A stretch of 64,000 nt of DNA, taken from contig CAVWEI010000006.1 of assembly GCA_963753845.1 (NCBI GenBank), positions 248,001 to 312,000 on the forward strand. The letters run 5' to 3'. Below, piece after piece: positions 50,106 through 64,000 of this stretch (its first letter is position 1; each line of letters opens with the position of its first letter). The notes under the pieces were generated by a model. It was given only the letters and a program-made list of their open reading frames with translations. It did not search any database and had not been told where the DNA came from. Origin of the DNA: Thiosocius sp963753845 (GTDB taxonomy: Bacteria > Pseudomonadota > Gammaproteobacteria > Chromatiales > Chromatiaceae). Made by a program: the position numbers and the translations under genes.

Positions 50106-50540
50106 ATGGCTAAGAAAATCCAGGCTTATATTAAGCTGCAGGTAAAGGCCCAGGAGGCCAATCCGAGTCCGCCCGTGGGTCCGGCGCTGGGTCAGCACGG
50201 CGTGAACATCATGGAGTTCTGCAAGGCGTTTAACGCGCAGACCCAGGGAGTCGAGAAGGGTATGCCCACCCCTGTGGTCATCACTGTGTACAGCGACCGC
50301 TCGTTCACCTTCGTGATGAAGACGCCGCCCGCGGCCATCCTTCTGAAGAAGGCGGCTGGCATCAAGAGCGGCAGCGGCCGCCCAAATACCGAAAAGGTCG
50401 GTACCGTGACCCGCGCTCAGCTCGAGGAGATTGCAAAGTCGAAGGAGCCTGACCTTTCAGCCGCCAGTCTGGATGCGGCAGTGCGCACCATTGCCGGCTC
50501 CGCCCGGAGCATGGGCCTGAATGTTGAGGGGGTCGAGTAA
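50106..50540 (+). CDS. rplK: 50S ribosomal protein L11
   Basis: A 144-residue L11 of the GTPase-associated centre. The N-terminal domain has KLQVKAQEANPSPPVGPALG and the C-terminal RNA-binding domain spans about 75-144. ATG 50106 (MAKKIQAYIKLQ) follows AAGAGGTG; a TTG codon just before it is not needed. The 124-base gap after nusG holds the leader of the L11-L1 genes and is probably where L1 represses translation. Confidence 0.97.
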   Translation: MAKKIQAYIKLQVKAQEANPSPPVGPALGQHGVNIMEFCKAFNAQTQGVEKGMPTPVVITVYSDRSFTFVMKTPPAAILLKKAAGIKSGSGRPNTEKVGTVTRAQLEEIAKSKEPDLSAASLDAAVRTIAGSARSMGLNVEGVE

Positions 50541-51241
50541 TGGCCAAGCTGTCAAAACGCCAAAAGGCGATTCGCGAAAAAGTCGACGCGACCAAGCTGT
50601 ACCCCGCCGAAGAGGCCTTCGCGCTGTTGAAGGAATTGTCCTCGTCGGTCAAGTTCTCAGAGTCGATCGATGTGGCTGTCAATCTCGGTGTGGATGCGCG
50701 CAAATCGGACCAGGTAGTGCGCGGCTCATCTCTGTTGCCGAACGGCACGGGCAAGACCGTCCGCGTCGCTGTATTCGCACAGGGGCCGGCTGCCGAGGCC
50801 GCGGCCGCGGCCGGTGCCGACAAGGTCGGCATGGAGGACCTGGCGGAAGAGGTGAAGGCTGGCAATCTGGACTTCGATGTCGTCATTGCCGCGCCGGACG
50901 CCATGCGCGTGGTAGGCCAGCTCGGCCAGATCCTTGGTCCGCGCGGGTTGATGCCGAACCCCAAGGTGGGCACCGTCACGCCGGATGTCGGGCAGGCTGT
51001 CACGAACGCCAAGTCCGGACAGGCCCGTTTCCGCACCGACAAGGGTGGTATTGTGCATGCCTCGATCGGTAACGCCAGCTTTGAGCCGGCTGCGCTGCAG
51101 CAGAACCTTGAAGCGCTGCTGAACGACCTGAAGAAACTGAAGCCGAGTTCGGCAAAGGGCATCTATCTGAAGCGCATCACCGTGTCCACGACCATGGGTC
51201 CGGGTCTGGCGCTGGATCAGAGTAGTCTGACGGTCCTGTAA
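50540..51241 (+). CDS. rplA: 50S ribosomal protein L1
   Basis: A 233-residue L1 of the L1 stalk. GPRGLMPNPKVGTVTPDV (about 127-144) is the family signature. Its ATG overlaps the rplK stop by one base (TAATG), so the two are translationally coupled. L1 also acts as the translational repressor of this pair in known systems. Confidence 0.97.
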   Translation: MAKLSKRQKAIREKVDATKLYPAEEAFALLKELSSSVKFSESIDVAVNLGVDARKSDQVVRGSSLLPNGTGKTVRVAVFAQGPAAEAAAAAGADKVGMEDLAEEVKAGNLDFDVVIAAPDAMRVVGQLGQILGPRGLMPNPKVGTVTPDVGQAVTNAKSGQARFRTDKGGIVHASIGNASFEPAALQQNLEALLNDLKKLKPSSAKGIYLKRITVSTTMGPGLALDQSSLTVL

Positions 51242-51487
51242 AGAAATACCGTGGGTCGGGTGGCTTGGCCGCCGGCTCATGAAAATTGGGGGCACCGGCA
51301 TGGCGCAAGTCATGACGGCTGCCGTCAAAGACCGCAGGTGTCGGCCAGGGGCCGGCTTAATGACCGCCTGCGCAGATGGCGCTCCGGAATCAGGAACCTC
51401 CTGGTGATGGCGCACCGATCGGGTGGGGTCTTCGGGCCCTGGGTGTAAACCGGGACAAACGTCCCACGTTGTCGGGAGGTGACGACT
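51242..51487 (+). promoter_or_regulatory. rplJ leader with probable L10(L12) binding site
   Basis: A 246-base gap between rplA and rplJ, a position where gammaproteobacteria carry the rplJL promoter and the L10-L7/L12 autoregulatory leader. Complementary segments include CCGCAGGTG and CGCCTGCGC, and CAGGAACCTCCTGG forms a local hairpin. The gap has no coding features. Confidence 0.5.
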
Positions 51488-52015
51488 TTGGCACTCAATT
51501 TTGAGCAAAAACAGGCCATCGTCGCCGAGGTTGCTGAAGTAGCACGTACGGCACATTCAGTCGTGGCGGCCGAGTATCGTGGTATCACCGTGGAGCAGAT
51601 GACCAGTCTGCGCGTTCAGGCGCGCAACAACGGCGTCTATCTGCGGGTGGTGAAAAACACGCTTGCTCGTCGCGCGGTGAAGGATACCGAGTTCGAATGC
51701 ATGACAGATGGTCTGACCGGTCCCCTGGTCCTGGCCTTCTCGCAGGAGGACCCGGGTTCGGCTGCTCGAGTTATCAAGGATTTTGCCAAGGCAAATGACA
51801 AGCTTAAGGTCACTCTGGTGTCCGTTGGCGGTCAGATGCTGGCGGCGTCCGAACTCGAAACGCTGGCCAAGATGCCAACCTACGATCAGGCGATCAGCAT
51901 GCTGATGTCGGTGATGAAAGCACCGATCCAGAAGCTGGCTGCCACCATGAACGAGGTGCCGGGCAAACTTGTGCGTACTGTTGCAGCAATTCGCGACGCT
52001 AAAGAGGCTGCCTGA
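51488..52015 (+). CDS. rplJ: 50S ribosomal protein L10
   Basis: A 175-residue L10, base of the L7/L12 stalk. I place the start at TTG 51488 (giving MALNFEQKQAIV) because GGAGG (51475-51479) lies eight bases upstream and the family begins there. GTG 51479 is also open but overlaps the ribosome site itself. VVAEYRGITVEQMTSLR and VVKNTLARRAV are conserved blocks. Confidence 0.95.
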   Translation: MALNFEQKQAIVAEVAEVARTAHSVVAAEYRGITVEQMTSLRVQARNNGVYLRVVKNTLARRAVKDTEFECMTDGLTGPLVLAFSQEDPGSAARVIKDFAKANDKLKVTLVSVGGQMLAASELETLAKMPTYDQAISMLMSVMKAPIQKLAATMNEVPGKLVRTVAAIRDAKEAA

Positions 52016-52065
52016 AGGCGGCTTCGCTAACCTTTTCGTGCTAAAGCATTTTTTGGAGTTTTACG

Positions 52066-52440
52066 ATGTCTAAAGAAGATATCCTTGAAGCCATTGCCAA
52101 TATGTCGGTAATGGAAGTTGTCGAGCTGATCTCCGCGATGGAAGAGAAGTTCGGTGTGACCGCGGCGGCTGCAGTTGCAGTTGCTGCACCGGCAGGCGGC
52201 GGCGAAGCCGCTGCCGAGGCTGAAGAGCAGACTGAGTTCGATGTCGTGCTGACCAGCTTCGGTGAAAACAAGGTTGCCGTCATCAAGGCGGTCCGTGCCC
52301 TTACCGGCCTGGGTCTAAAGGAAGCAAAGGACGCCGTCGAAGGCGCCCCGAACACCCTGAAGGAAGCCGTGTCGAAGGCCGATGCCGAAGCGGCCAAGAA
52401 GCAGCTGGAAGAAGCTGGCGCTACCGTCGAGCTCAAGTAA
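52066..52440 (+). CDS. rplL: 50S ribosomal protein L7/L12
   Basis: A 124-residue L7/L12. The N-terminal dimerisation domain (MSKEDILEAIANMSVMEVVE), the Ala/Gly-rich hinge (about 36-55) and the C-terminal factor-binding domain (KIAVIK-like NKVAVIKAVRALTGLGLKEAK) are clear. GGAG precedes the ATG. An attenuator lies downstream before rpoB. Confidence 0.98.
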   Translation: MSKEDILEAIANMSVMEVVELISAMEEKFGVTAAAAVAVAAPAGGGEAAAEAEEQTEFDVVLTSFGENKVAVIKAVRALTGLGLKEAKDAVEGAPNTLKEAVSKADAEAAKKQLEEAGATVELK

Positions 52441-52474
52441 TCGGGCTTGGTAGCGTTGAGCGCCAACCGGGGTT

Positions 52475-52510
52475 GGGCTGGCGGCCTTTGAGCCGCCGGC
52501 CCTTTCCCGT
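52475..52510 (+). terminator. rplL-rpoB attenuator
   Basis: GGGCTGGCGGC (52475-52485) pairs with GCCGCCGGCCC (52492-52502) with one G-U pair around CTTTGA, followed by TTTCCCGTTTG. It is in the position of the partial terminator that sets the ribosomal protein to RNA polymerase ratio in E. coli. About 160 more non-coding bases precede rpoB. Confidence 0.75.
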
Positions 52511-52672
52511 TTGTGCGTTCCAAGGAATTCAAAGGTCCGTGGAGAGAATCCGCGGGCTTTTTACCTGACCACCTGATACGGGTGGTCGGCCACAAGGAAT
52601 CCATTGTGGCACGCCGGTCGGCGTGCCTGTCACTGGCCATTCCACAAAGATCTTAGTCGAGGGAAGGCACGC

Positions 52673-55600
52673 ATGGCCTATTCGTTTACCGAGAAAAAAC
52701 GCATCCGCAAAGACTTTGGCAGACGCTCCAGCATCCTGGAGGTGCCCTTTCTGCTGGCGACGCAGATAGAGTCTTACCGAGGATTTCTGCAGGCTGACAC
52801 ACAGCCTGGCGAGCGTGAAAGCCTCGGTTTGCATGCCGCCTTCAAATCGGTGTTCCCGATCGTCAGCTATTCGGGCAGCGCCGAACTTCAGTATGTGCAT
52901 TACCGTCTCGGTGAGCCCGTGTTCGACGAGCGAGAGTGCCAGCTGCGCGGCGCGACCTTTGCCGCACCTTTGCGGGTGCTGGTCCGGCTGGTCATTTATG
53001 ACAAGGATGCGCCGGCGGGTTCGAAGCAGGTAAAGGATATAAAGGAGCAGGAAATCTACATGGGCGAATTGCCGCTCATGACCAATAACGGCACCTTTAT
53101 CATCAACGGTACCGAGCGCGTGATCGTTTCGCAGCTGCACCGTTCGCCGGGCGTGTTCTTCGATCACGACAAGGGCAAGACACATTCATCGGGCAAGCTG
53201 CTGTTCTCGGCGCGCGTGATTCCCTACCGCGGCTCCTGGCTGGACTTCGAGTTCGACCCCAAGGATGCCGTATTCGTCCGTATCGACCGCCGTCGCAAGC
53301 TGCCGGCCACGATCCTGCTGCGCGCGCTAGGTTACGAAACCAGCGAGATCCTGGACCTGTTCTTCGACAAGGACAGCTTCCAGATCGGCAAGAAGAAGAT
53401 CGAGCTGGCACTGGTGCCGTCGCGCCTGCGAGGAGACACCGCGGGTTTCGACATCAAGGCGGGCAAAGAGGTCATCGTCGAGGCCGGCAAGCGGATTACC
53501 GCACGCCATATCAAGCTGCTGGAGGAGGCCGGGGTCGACAAACTCGAGGTCCCGACCGAGTTCCTCGTGGGGCGCACCCTCGCACACGATGTAATCGACA
53601 CCGAGACCGGTGAACTGCTGGCCAAGGCGAACGACGAGATTACCGAAGAGCTCAGTGGGCAGCTGGTCGAAAAGGGTGTGAAAAAGATTCAGACCCTGTT
53701 CACCAATGACCTCGACCACGGCCCATTCATCTCCGATACTCTGCGTATCGACCCGACCACCAACGCCCTCGAGGCGATGGTCGAGATCTACCGGATGATG
53801 CGCCCGGGCGAGCCGCCGACCAAGGACGCGGCACAGAACCTTTTCCACAACCTGTTCTTCACCGACGACCGCTATGATCTTTCCGCGGTCGGGCGCATGA
53901 AATTCAACCGGCGCCTCGGTCGTGACGAGGCCGAGGGTGCCGGCATCCTTTACGATCAGAAATATTTCGGTGCGCGTGACGACGAAACCTCGAAGACCCT
54001 GGTCGCGCAGTTCGGCGAGACCTCGGACATCGTCGACGCGCTCAGGACCCTGGTGGAGATCCGCAATGGCAATGGCGTGGTCGACGATATCGATCACCTC
54101 GGCAACCGCCGCGTGCGTTGCGTCGGCGAGATGGCCGAGAACCAGTTCCGGGTTGGACTGGTGCGCGTCGAGCGTGCGGTCAAGGAGCGTCTGACCCTGG
54201 CCGAGTCCGAGGGCCTGATGCCGCAGGAGATGATCAACGCCAAGCCGGTATCCGCCGCCATCAAGGAGTTCTTCGGTTCCTCGCAGCTGTCGCAGTTCAT
54301 GGACCAGAACAACCCGCTGTCGGAGGTCACCCACAAGCGCCGCGTGTCCGCACTCGGTCCGGGCGGCCTGGCGCGCGAACGTGCCGGATTCGAGGTCCGC
54401 GACGTACACCCGACCCACTATGGTCGTGTATGTCCCATCGAGACCCCGGAAGGCCCGAACATCGGTCTTATCAACTCGCTGGCCGTGTATGCCCGCACCA
54501 ACAAGTACGGCTTCCTCGAGACCCCTTACCGCAAGGTGGAGAACGGTCACGTGATCGATCAGATCGACTACCTTTCGGCAATCGAGGAAGGGCGCTTCGT
54601 GATCGCCCAGGCCAACGCCTCGCTGGACGAGAAGGGCCAGTTGACCGACGACCTGATCTCCTGTCGTCACCAGAACGAATTCACTCTGTCGACACCGGAC
54701 AAGATCGAATACATGGACGTGTCGCCGAAGCAGATCGTGTCTGTCGCGGCATCCCTGATCCCGTTCCTCGAGCACGACGACGCCAACCGTGCGCTGATGG
54801 GCTCGAACATGCAGCGCCAGGCGGTCCCGACCCTGCGTGCCGAGAAGCCACTGGTGGGCACAGGCATGGAACGCACCGTGGCCGTCGACTCCGGCGTGAC
54901 CGTGGTCGCCAAGCGCGGTGGCGTGATCGAGTCGGTCGATGCGGCGCGGCTGGTGGTCCGGGTCAACGACGACGAGACCGTCGCGGGCGAGCCGGGCGTC
55001 GACATCTACAACCTGACCAAGTACACGCGTTCCAATCAGAACACCTGTATCAATCAGCGCCCGCTGGTGCTGGTCGGTGACGAGATCGCACGCGGTGACG
55101 TGCTGGCCGACGGCCCTTCGACGGATATGGGCGAGCTGGCCCTGGGGCAGAACCTGCGTGTCGCGTTCATGCCGTGGAACGGTTACAACTTCGAGGATTC
55201 CATCCTCATCTCTGAGCAGGTCGTCAAAGAGGATCGCTTCACCACGATCCACATCGAGGAAATGACCTGCATGGCCCGCGATACCAAGCTGGGCTCGGAA
55301 GAGATCACCGGGGATATACCGAACGTGGGCGAGGGCGCGCTGGCCAAGCTGGACGAGTCCGGTATCGTGTATGTCGGTGCCGAGGTGCGCGAAGGCGACA
55401 TCCTGGTCGGCAAGGTCACCCCCAAGGGCGAGACCCAGCTGACCCCCGAGGAGAAGCTGCTGCGTGCGATCTTCGGCGAGAAGGCCTCGGACGTGAAAGA
55501 CACCTCGCTGCGCATGTCCTCGGGCATGGCCGGTACCGTCATCGACGTCCAGGTGTTCACCCGCGATGGTGTCGAGAAGGACGCCCGCGCGCTGCAGATC

Positions 55601-56814
55601 GAAGAGGCCGAGCTGGCGATGGTCCGCAAGGACATGAACGATCAGCTGCGCATCATGGAGGAAGACACCTTCGATCGTGTCGAAAAGATGATGACCGGCA
55701 AGGTCGCCGACGGTGGTCCGAACAAGCTCAAGGCAGGTTCAAAGATTACCAAGGCCTATCTGCAGGATCTGGAGCGTGACCAGTGGCTGGAGATCCGCCT
55801 GAAGAACGAGGAATCGGCTGCGCAGCTCGAGGCTATTGCTGCCCAGATCAAGCAGTTGCGTGAAGACTTCCGCGAGCGTTACGAGGAGAAGAAGCGCAAG
55901 CTGACCTCGGGTGACGATCTCGCCCCGGGCGTGCTGAAGATGGTCAAGGTCTACGTGGCCGTGAAGCGTCGTATCCAGCCTGGTGACAAGATGGCCGGCC
56001 GGCACGGGAACAAGGGTGTCATCTCGATGATCGTCCCGGTCGAGGACATGCCGTTTGACGAGAAGGGCCGCCCGGTGGACATCGTGCTGAACCCCCTCGG
56101 CGTGCCGTCGCGTATGAACATCGGACAGATTCTGGAGACCCATCTTGGCTTTGCCGCCAAGGGCATGGGTGAGCGTATCGGGCGGATGCTCGATGCCCAG
56201 GTCAAGGCCAGAGAGCTGCGCGACTTCCTCGACAAGGTATACAACACCAGCGGCAAGAAGGAAGACCTCGCCAGCCTGAGCGACGACGAGGTGTTCGCCA
56301 TGGCGAACAATCTGCGTGGCGGGGTGCCGACGGCGACACCGGTGTTCGACGGTGCGCATGAAGACGAGATCCGGTACATGCTGGAGCTGGCCGAGGAGGC
56401 GACCGATGGTCAGACGCAGTTGTACGATGGTCGCAGCGGCGAGGCATTCGAACGCCGCGTAACGGTCGGCTATATGTACATGATCAAGCTCAACCACCTG
56501 GTGGATGACAAGATGCATGCGCGTTCCACCGGTCCGTACAGCCTGGTCACTCAGCAGCCGCTGGGCGGTAAGGCACAGTTCGGCGGTCAGCGCTTCGGTG
56601 AGATGGAGGTGTGGGCCCTGGAGGCCTACGGTGCCGCGTACACCTTGCAGGAAATGCTGACGGTCAAGTCGGACGACGTGAACGGTCGTACCCGCATGTA
56701 CAAGAACATCGTCGACGGCGACCACCGCATGGAGCCCGGCATGCCGGAGTCTTTCAACGTGCTGGTGAAAGAGATTCGCTCGCTCGGCATCAACATTGAA
56801 CTGGAGCAGGATTA

Positions 56815-56815
<1 letters not shown>
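52673..56815 (+). CDS. rpoB: DNA-directed RNA polymerase subunit beta
   Basis: A 1380-residue beta subunit. ATG 52673 (MAYSFTEKKRIRKDFG) is preceded by GAGGGAAGG; the 23 codons open upstream are leader. The rifampicin pocket reads SQLSQFMDQNNPLSEVTHKR, with no known resistance change at the Ser, Asp, His and Arg positions I can compare. GDKMAGRHGNKGV, which contacts the active site, and the C-terminal GGQRFGEMEVWALEAYGA are conserved. One-base overlap with rpoC (TAATG). Confidence 0.98.
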
Positions 56816-61026
<4,211 letters not shown>

Positions 61027-61038
61027 TGCGGTGAAAAG

Positions 61039-61081
61039 CCATCCGGCCGCTGTTGACAGAGGCCGGATGGGCGCATAGAAT
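61039..61081 (+). promoter_or_regulatory. Promoter of the rpsL-rpsG-fusA operon with -35 in a hairpin loop
   Basis: TTGACA (61053-61058), 17 bases, TAGAAT (61076-61081): a near-consensus sigma70 promoter. The -35 box sits in the 12-base loop of a perfect 10-bp inverted repeat, CCATCCGGCC (61039-61048) and GGCCGGATGG (61061-61070), whose right arm fills most of the spacer. The hairpin also lies 13 bases after the rpoC stop and lacks a T-run. The 195 bases from here to rpsL are untranslated leader. Confidence 0.75.
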
Positions 61082-61276
61082 TCGCGGTCTTCGCTGAAGG
61101 CACTCCTGCGTGTTTGCCTAAAAAACCCGCGGCAAATCAGTCGCTTCGCGAAAAGTTTTGAGATTCGAGTAATCGCTACCCACGCCCGGCGCTTTTCTGA
61201 GCATGTCGGACGGGGCCGGCTACGCGAATTTTTGACGTCGACGCTGGTGTCGGCGCGTCCCGGAGACGGAAGTTAG

Positions 61277-61651
61277 ATGGCTACTATTAATCAGTTGGTT
61301 CGCAAGCCGCGCAAGCGCAAGATCGAAAAGAGCAATGTCCCGGCACTCGAGGCATGCCCGCAGAAACGTGGTGTCTGTACCCGCGTTTACACCACCACCC
61401 CGAAGAAGCCGAACTCGGCTTTGCGGAAGGTGGCGCGTGTGCGCCTGACCAACGGTTTCGAGGTTTCCAGCTATATCGGCGGCGAAGGCCACAATCTGCA
61501 GGAGCACAGCGTGGTCCTGATTCGTGGCGGCCGTGTAAAAGACCTGCCGGGTGTGCGTTACCACGTGGTCCGCGGCAGCCTGGACACCTCGGGTGTCGAC
61601 AAGCGTCGCCAGGCCCGTTCCAAGTACGGCGCCAAGCGTCCGAAGAGTTGA
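61277..61651 (+). CDS. rpsL: 30S ribosomal protein S12
   Basis: A 124-residue S12 of the decoding centre. TTTPKKPNSALRKVARV holds the Lys residues where streptomycin-resistance changes occur, here wild type. First gene of the str operon; rpsG follows 64 bases later. Confidence 0.98.
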   Translation: MATINQLVRKPRKRKIEKSNVPALEACPQKRGVCTRVYTTTPKKPNSALRKVARVRLTNGFEVSSYIGGEGHNLQEHSVVLIRGGRVKDLPGVRYHVVRGSLDTSGVDKRRQARSKYGAKRPKS

Positions 61652-61715
61652 TCCGGACATAGCGTTTATTGGGGTCGGCACGCGCCGGCCGCAAGTGAAT
61701 CGAGAGTGAATCGAA

Positions 61716-62186
61716 ATGCCTAGAAGAAGAGTTGCAGCCAAGCGTGAAATCCTTCCTGACCCGAAGTTCGGAAGTCAGACGCTGGCCAAGTTCGTCAACA
61801 TGGTGATGGAAGACGGCAAGAAGGCCGTCGCCGAGCGTATTCTTTACGGTGCGCTGGATGCCGTCACCAAAAAGCGTGGCGGCGACCCGATGGAGACCCT
61901 CGATCAGGCGCTGGAAAACGTGCGCCCGGCCGTTGAGGTGAAGTCGCGTCGTGTTGGTGGTGCAACCTACCAGGTTCCGGTCGAGGTTCGTCCTGTCCGT
62001 CGTAATGCCCTGGCAATGCGTTGGCTGATAGATGCCTCGCGCAAGCGCAGCGAAAAGTCCATGGCGGCCCGCCTTGCCGGCGAGCTGATGGATGCCGCGG
62101 ACCAGAGGGGTACCGCGGTCAAGAAGAAGGAAGAGACCCATCGCATGGCTGAGGCGAACAAGGCTTTCTCTCACTACCGCTGGTAA
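61716..62186 (+). CDS. rpsG: 30S ribosomal protein S7
   Basis: A 156-residue S7, which nucleates the 30S head. MPRRRVAAKREILPDPKFGS and GGATYQVPVEVRPVRRNALA are hallmark blocks. In E. coli S7 represses this operon from a site between rpsL and rpsG; the 64-base gap here may serve likewise. Confidence 0.98.
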   Translation: MPRRRVAAKREILPDPKFGSQTLAKFVNMVMEDGKKAVAERILYGALDAVTKKRGGDPMETLDQALENVRPAVEVKSRRVGGATYQVPVEVRPVRRNALAMRWLIDASRKRSEKSMAARLAGELMDAADQRGTAVKKKEETHRMAEANKAFSHYRW

Positions 62187-62231
62187 CAACCGGCTTCATC
62201 GTTCTTTTACATCACGGGGCGGGATAAGACA

Positions 62232-64000
62232 GTGGCACGTACCACACCCATTGAGCGTTATCGCAATATCGGCATCATGGCCCACATCGATGCGGGTAAG
62301 ACGACCACGACTGAGCGTGTGCTCTATTACACCGGTGTCTCGCACAAGATTGGTGAGGTGCACGACGGCGCTGCCACCATGGACTGGATGGAGCAGGAGC
62401 AGGAGCGTGGCATCACCATCACCTCTGCTGCAACCACCTGTTTCTGGAGCGGCATGGGCAAGCAATACCCCCAGCACCGCATCAATATCATCGATACCCC
62501 GGGACACGTGGATTTCACCATCGAGGTGGAGCGTTCCTTGCGCGTGCTCGATGGCGCCGTCTTCGTCCTGTGTGCGGTCGGCGGTGTTCAGCCGCAGTCC
62601 GAGACCGTCTGGCGCCAGGCCAACCGCTACAAGGTCCCGCGCATGGCGTTCGTCAACAAGATGGACCGCATGGGCGCCAACTTCTTCCGTGTCGTTGAGC
62701 AACTCGAAACCCGTCTGGGCGCAGTCGCCGTGCCGATCCAGGTGCCGATCGGCGCCGAAGAGGGCTTCTCCGGCGTGGTCGACCTTCTGAAAATGAAGGC
62801 GATCCAGTGGAGCGAGGAGAACATGGGTGTGGAATTCGATTACGTCGATATTCCTGAAGAGCTCGTCGACACCTGCAATAAATGGCGCGAAAAAATGGTC
62901 GAGGCTGCTGCCGAGGCCAACGAAGAGTACATGGAGAAGTACCTCGAGGGTAATGAGCTGACCGAGGCGGAGATTCTTGAAGGTCTGCGTCTGCGTACCC
63001 TGAGCCTCGAAATCGTGCCGATGACCTGCGGTACCGCGTTCAAGAACAAGGGTGTTCAGGCCATGCTCGACAAGGTGATCGAGTTGATGCCCGCCCCGAC
63101 GGACGTGCCCGCCATTCGCGGAATTCTGGATGATGACGAGACAGAAGCATCGCGCCCGTCTTCTGATGACGCACCGTTTTCTGCGCTGGCATTCAAGATT
63201 GCAACCGACCCATTCGTCGGCTCGCTGACCTTTTTCCGCTGCTATTCCGGTGTCCTCAACTCGGGTGACTCGGTCTACAACCCGGTCAAGCGCAAGAAGG
63301 AACGCGTCGGTCGAATCCTGCAGATGCACGCCAACTCCCGCGAGGAGATCAAGGAAGTGCGCGCGGGTGATATCGCGGCGGCGGTCGGTCTGAAGGATGT
63401 GACCACCGGTGACACCCTGTGTGATCTGAACCATATCATCACGCTCGAGCGCATGGAGTTCCCGGAGCCGGTCATCTCAGTCGCCGTGGAGCCCAAGACC
63501 AAGAGCGACCAGGAAAAGATGGGTATCGCGCTCGGTCGTCTGGCGCAGGAAGATCCGTCTTTCCGTGTCCACACCGACGAAGAGTCCGGTCAGACCATCA
63601 TCTCCGGTATGGGCGAGCTGCACCTGGATATCCTCGTTGACCGCATGCGACGCGAGTTCAATGTCGAGGCCAATGTGGGTGCGCCGCAGGTTGCCTACCG
63701 GGAGACGATTCGTGCCAGCACCGAGGCCGAGGGCAAGTTTGTCCGCCAGTCGGGTGGTCGCGGGCAGTTCGGTCATGTCTGGCTGCGCATTGAGCCGCAG
63801 GAAGCCGGCAAGGGCTACGAGTTCGTCAACGAGATCGTGGGTGGCGTGGTTCCGAAGGAATACATCCCGGCGGTCGACAAGGGTATCCAGGAAGCCATGC
63901 AGGGCGGTGTCATCGCCGGCTACCCGGTGGTCGACGTCAAGGTGAGCTTGTACGACGGTTCGTATCACGAGGTCGACTCGAACGAGAACGCCTTCAAGAT
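62232..64000 (+). CDS. fusA: Elongation factor G (partial, runs off the right edge)
   Basis: The first 589 codons of EF-G, the translocation GTPase (usually about 700 residues). The start is GTG 62232, giving MARTTPIERYRNIG. G1 AHIDAGKTTTTERV, switch region QERGITITSA, G3 DTPGHVDFT and G4 NKMDRMG are present, then domain II, domain III and domain IV (ETIRASTEAEGKFVRQSGGRGQFGHV in parts). The gene is open to the end of the window; tufA usually follows. Confidence 0.97.
   Translation, partial: MARTTPIERYRNIGIMAHIDAGKTTTTERVLYYTGVSHKIGEVHDGAATMDWMEQEQERGITITSAATTCFWSGMGKQYPQHRINIIDTPGHVDFTIEVERSLRVLDGAVFVLCAVGGVQPQSETVWRQANRYKVPRMAFVNKMDRMGANFFRVVEQLETRLGAVAVPIQVPIGAEEGFSGVVDLLKMKAIQWSEENMGVEFDYVDIPEELVDTCNKWREKMVEAAAEANEEYMEKYLEGNELTEAEILEGLRLRTLSLEIVPMTCGTAFKNKGVQAMLDKVIELMPAPTDVPAIRGILDDDETEASRPSSDDAPFSALAFKIATDPFVGSLTFFRCYSGVLNSGDSVYNPVKRKKERVGRILQMHANSREEIKEVRAGDIAAAVGLKDVTTGDTLCDLNHIITLERMEFPEPVISVAVEPKTKSDQEKMGIALGRLAQEDPSFRVHTDEESGQTIISGMGELHLDILVDRMRREFNVEANVGAPQVAYRETIRASTEAEGKFVRQSGGRGQFGHVWLRIEPQEAGKGYEFVNEIVGGVVPKEYIPAVDKGIQEAMQGGVIAGYPVVDVKVSLYDGSYHEVDSNENAFK

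Noticed and set aside
53327..55252. A 641-residue minus-strand frame inside rpoB
   Set aside because: Antisense shadow of rpoB, caused by GC-biased codon use; no ribosome site or family features.

Overview
The window looks like a piece of a gammaproteobacterial chromosome of roughly 60-65% G+C, and the Chromatiales/Pseudomonas side of the class fits best. The main evidence is gene order: hemA / TPR lipoprotein / ispE / tRNA-Gln / prs / rplY / pth, and tRNA-Tyr-Gly-Thr / tuf / tRNA-Trp / secE / nusG / rplKAJL / rpoBC / rpsL / rpsG / fusA, both run as in Pseudomonas-like genomes. An N-acetylglutaminylglutamine amide (NAGGN) osmolyte operon suggests a salt-exposed organism. A FemAB-type protein of the kind linked to XrtA/PEP-CTERM exopolysaccharide systems suggests an exopolysaccharide-producing relative. 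I cannot name the genus from sequence alone.

Layout. 1-4355 (+): membrane-lipid/stress cluster of DUF1365, cyclopropane fatty acid synthase, MFS carrier, DUF3833 lipoprotein and a frameshifted chalcone-isomerase-like gene. 4392-9045 (-): NAGGN operon (amidotransferase, synthetase, M42 peptidase). 9046-9723: mostly non-coding, with one weak small lipoprotein candidate. 9724-10788 (+): DUF2157 membrane protein. 10914-21620 (-): a long cell-wall block, mreB, mreC, mreD, mrdA, rodA, mltB, rlpA, dacA, followed by a D-amino-acid transaminase, ybeD and lipB. 21841-25291 (+): gatCAB amidotransferase, interrupted by two palindromic intergenic elements. 25450-30173: FemAB-like protein, a diguanylate cyclase, a methyltransferase, an esterase, moeB and an unrecognised protein. 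30207-33517 (-): hemA-prfA-prmC. 33660-39113 (+): TPR lipoprotein, ispE, tRNA-Gln, prs, rplY, pth. 39225-45242 (-): a three-gene envelope module (LolA-like periplasmic protein, DUF1302 outer-membrane protein, MMPL/RND transporter). 45575-46913 (-): UDP-glucose dehydrogenase with a one-base frameshift. 47075-64000 (+): the tRNA-tuf-secE-rpoBC-str translation and transcription block, cut by the right edge inside fusA.

How the genes work together. The mre/mrd/rlpA/mltB/dacA block makes and trims side-wall and septal peptidoglycan. The NAGGN block makes a compatible solute. The cfa cluster modifies membrane lipids. hemA starts tetrapyrrole synthesis, with prfA and prmC (release factor 1 and its methylase) co-transcribed. 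The right half is the core gene-expression machinery with its promoters, attenuators and leaders.

Points most worth a second look: mreC has no canonical start codon at its conserved N-terminus (an ATC stands there); a perfect 56-bp direct repeat carries the 3' end of tRNA-Tyr; three 10-bp motifs repeat at an exact 18-bp period upstream of the LolA-like/DUF1302/MMPL module; lolB is missing from its usual place before ispE; and two genes carry single frameshifts. I found no CRISPR array, transposase, integrase or prophage gene.
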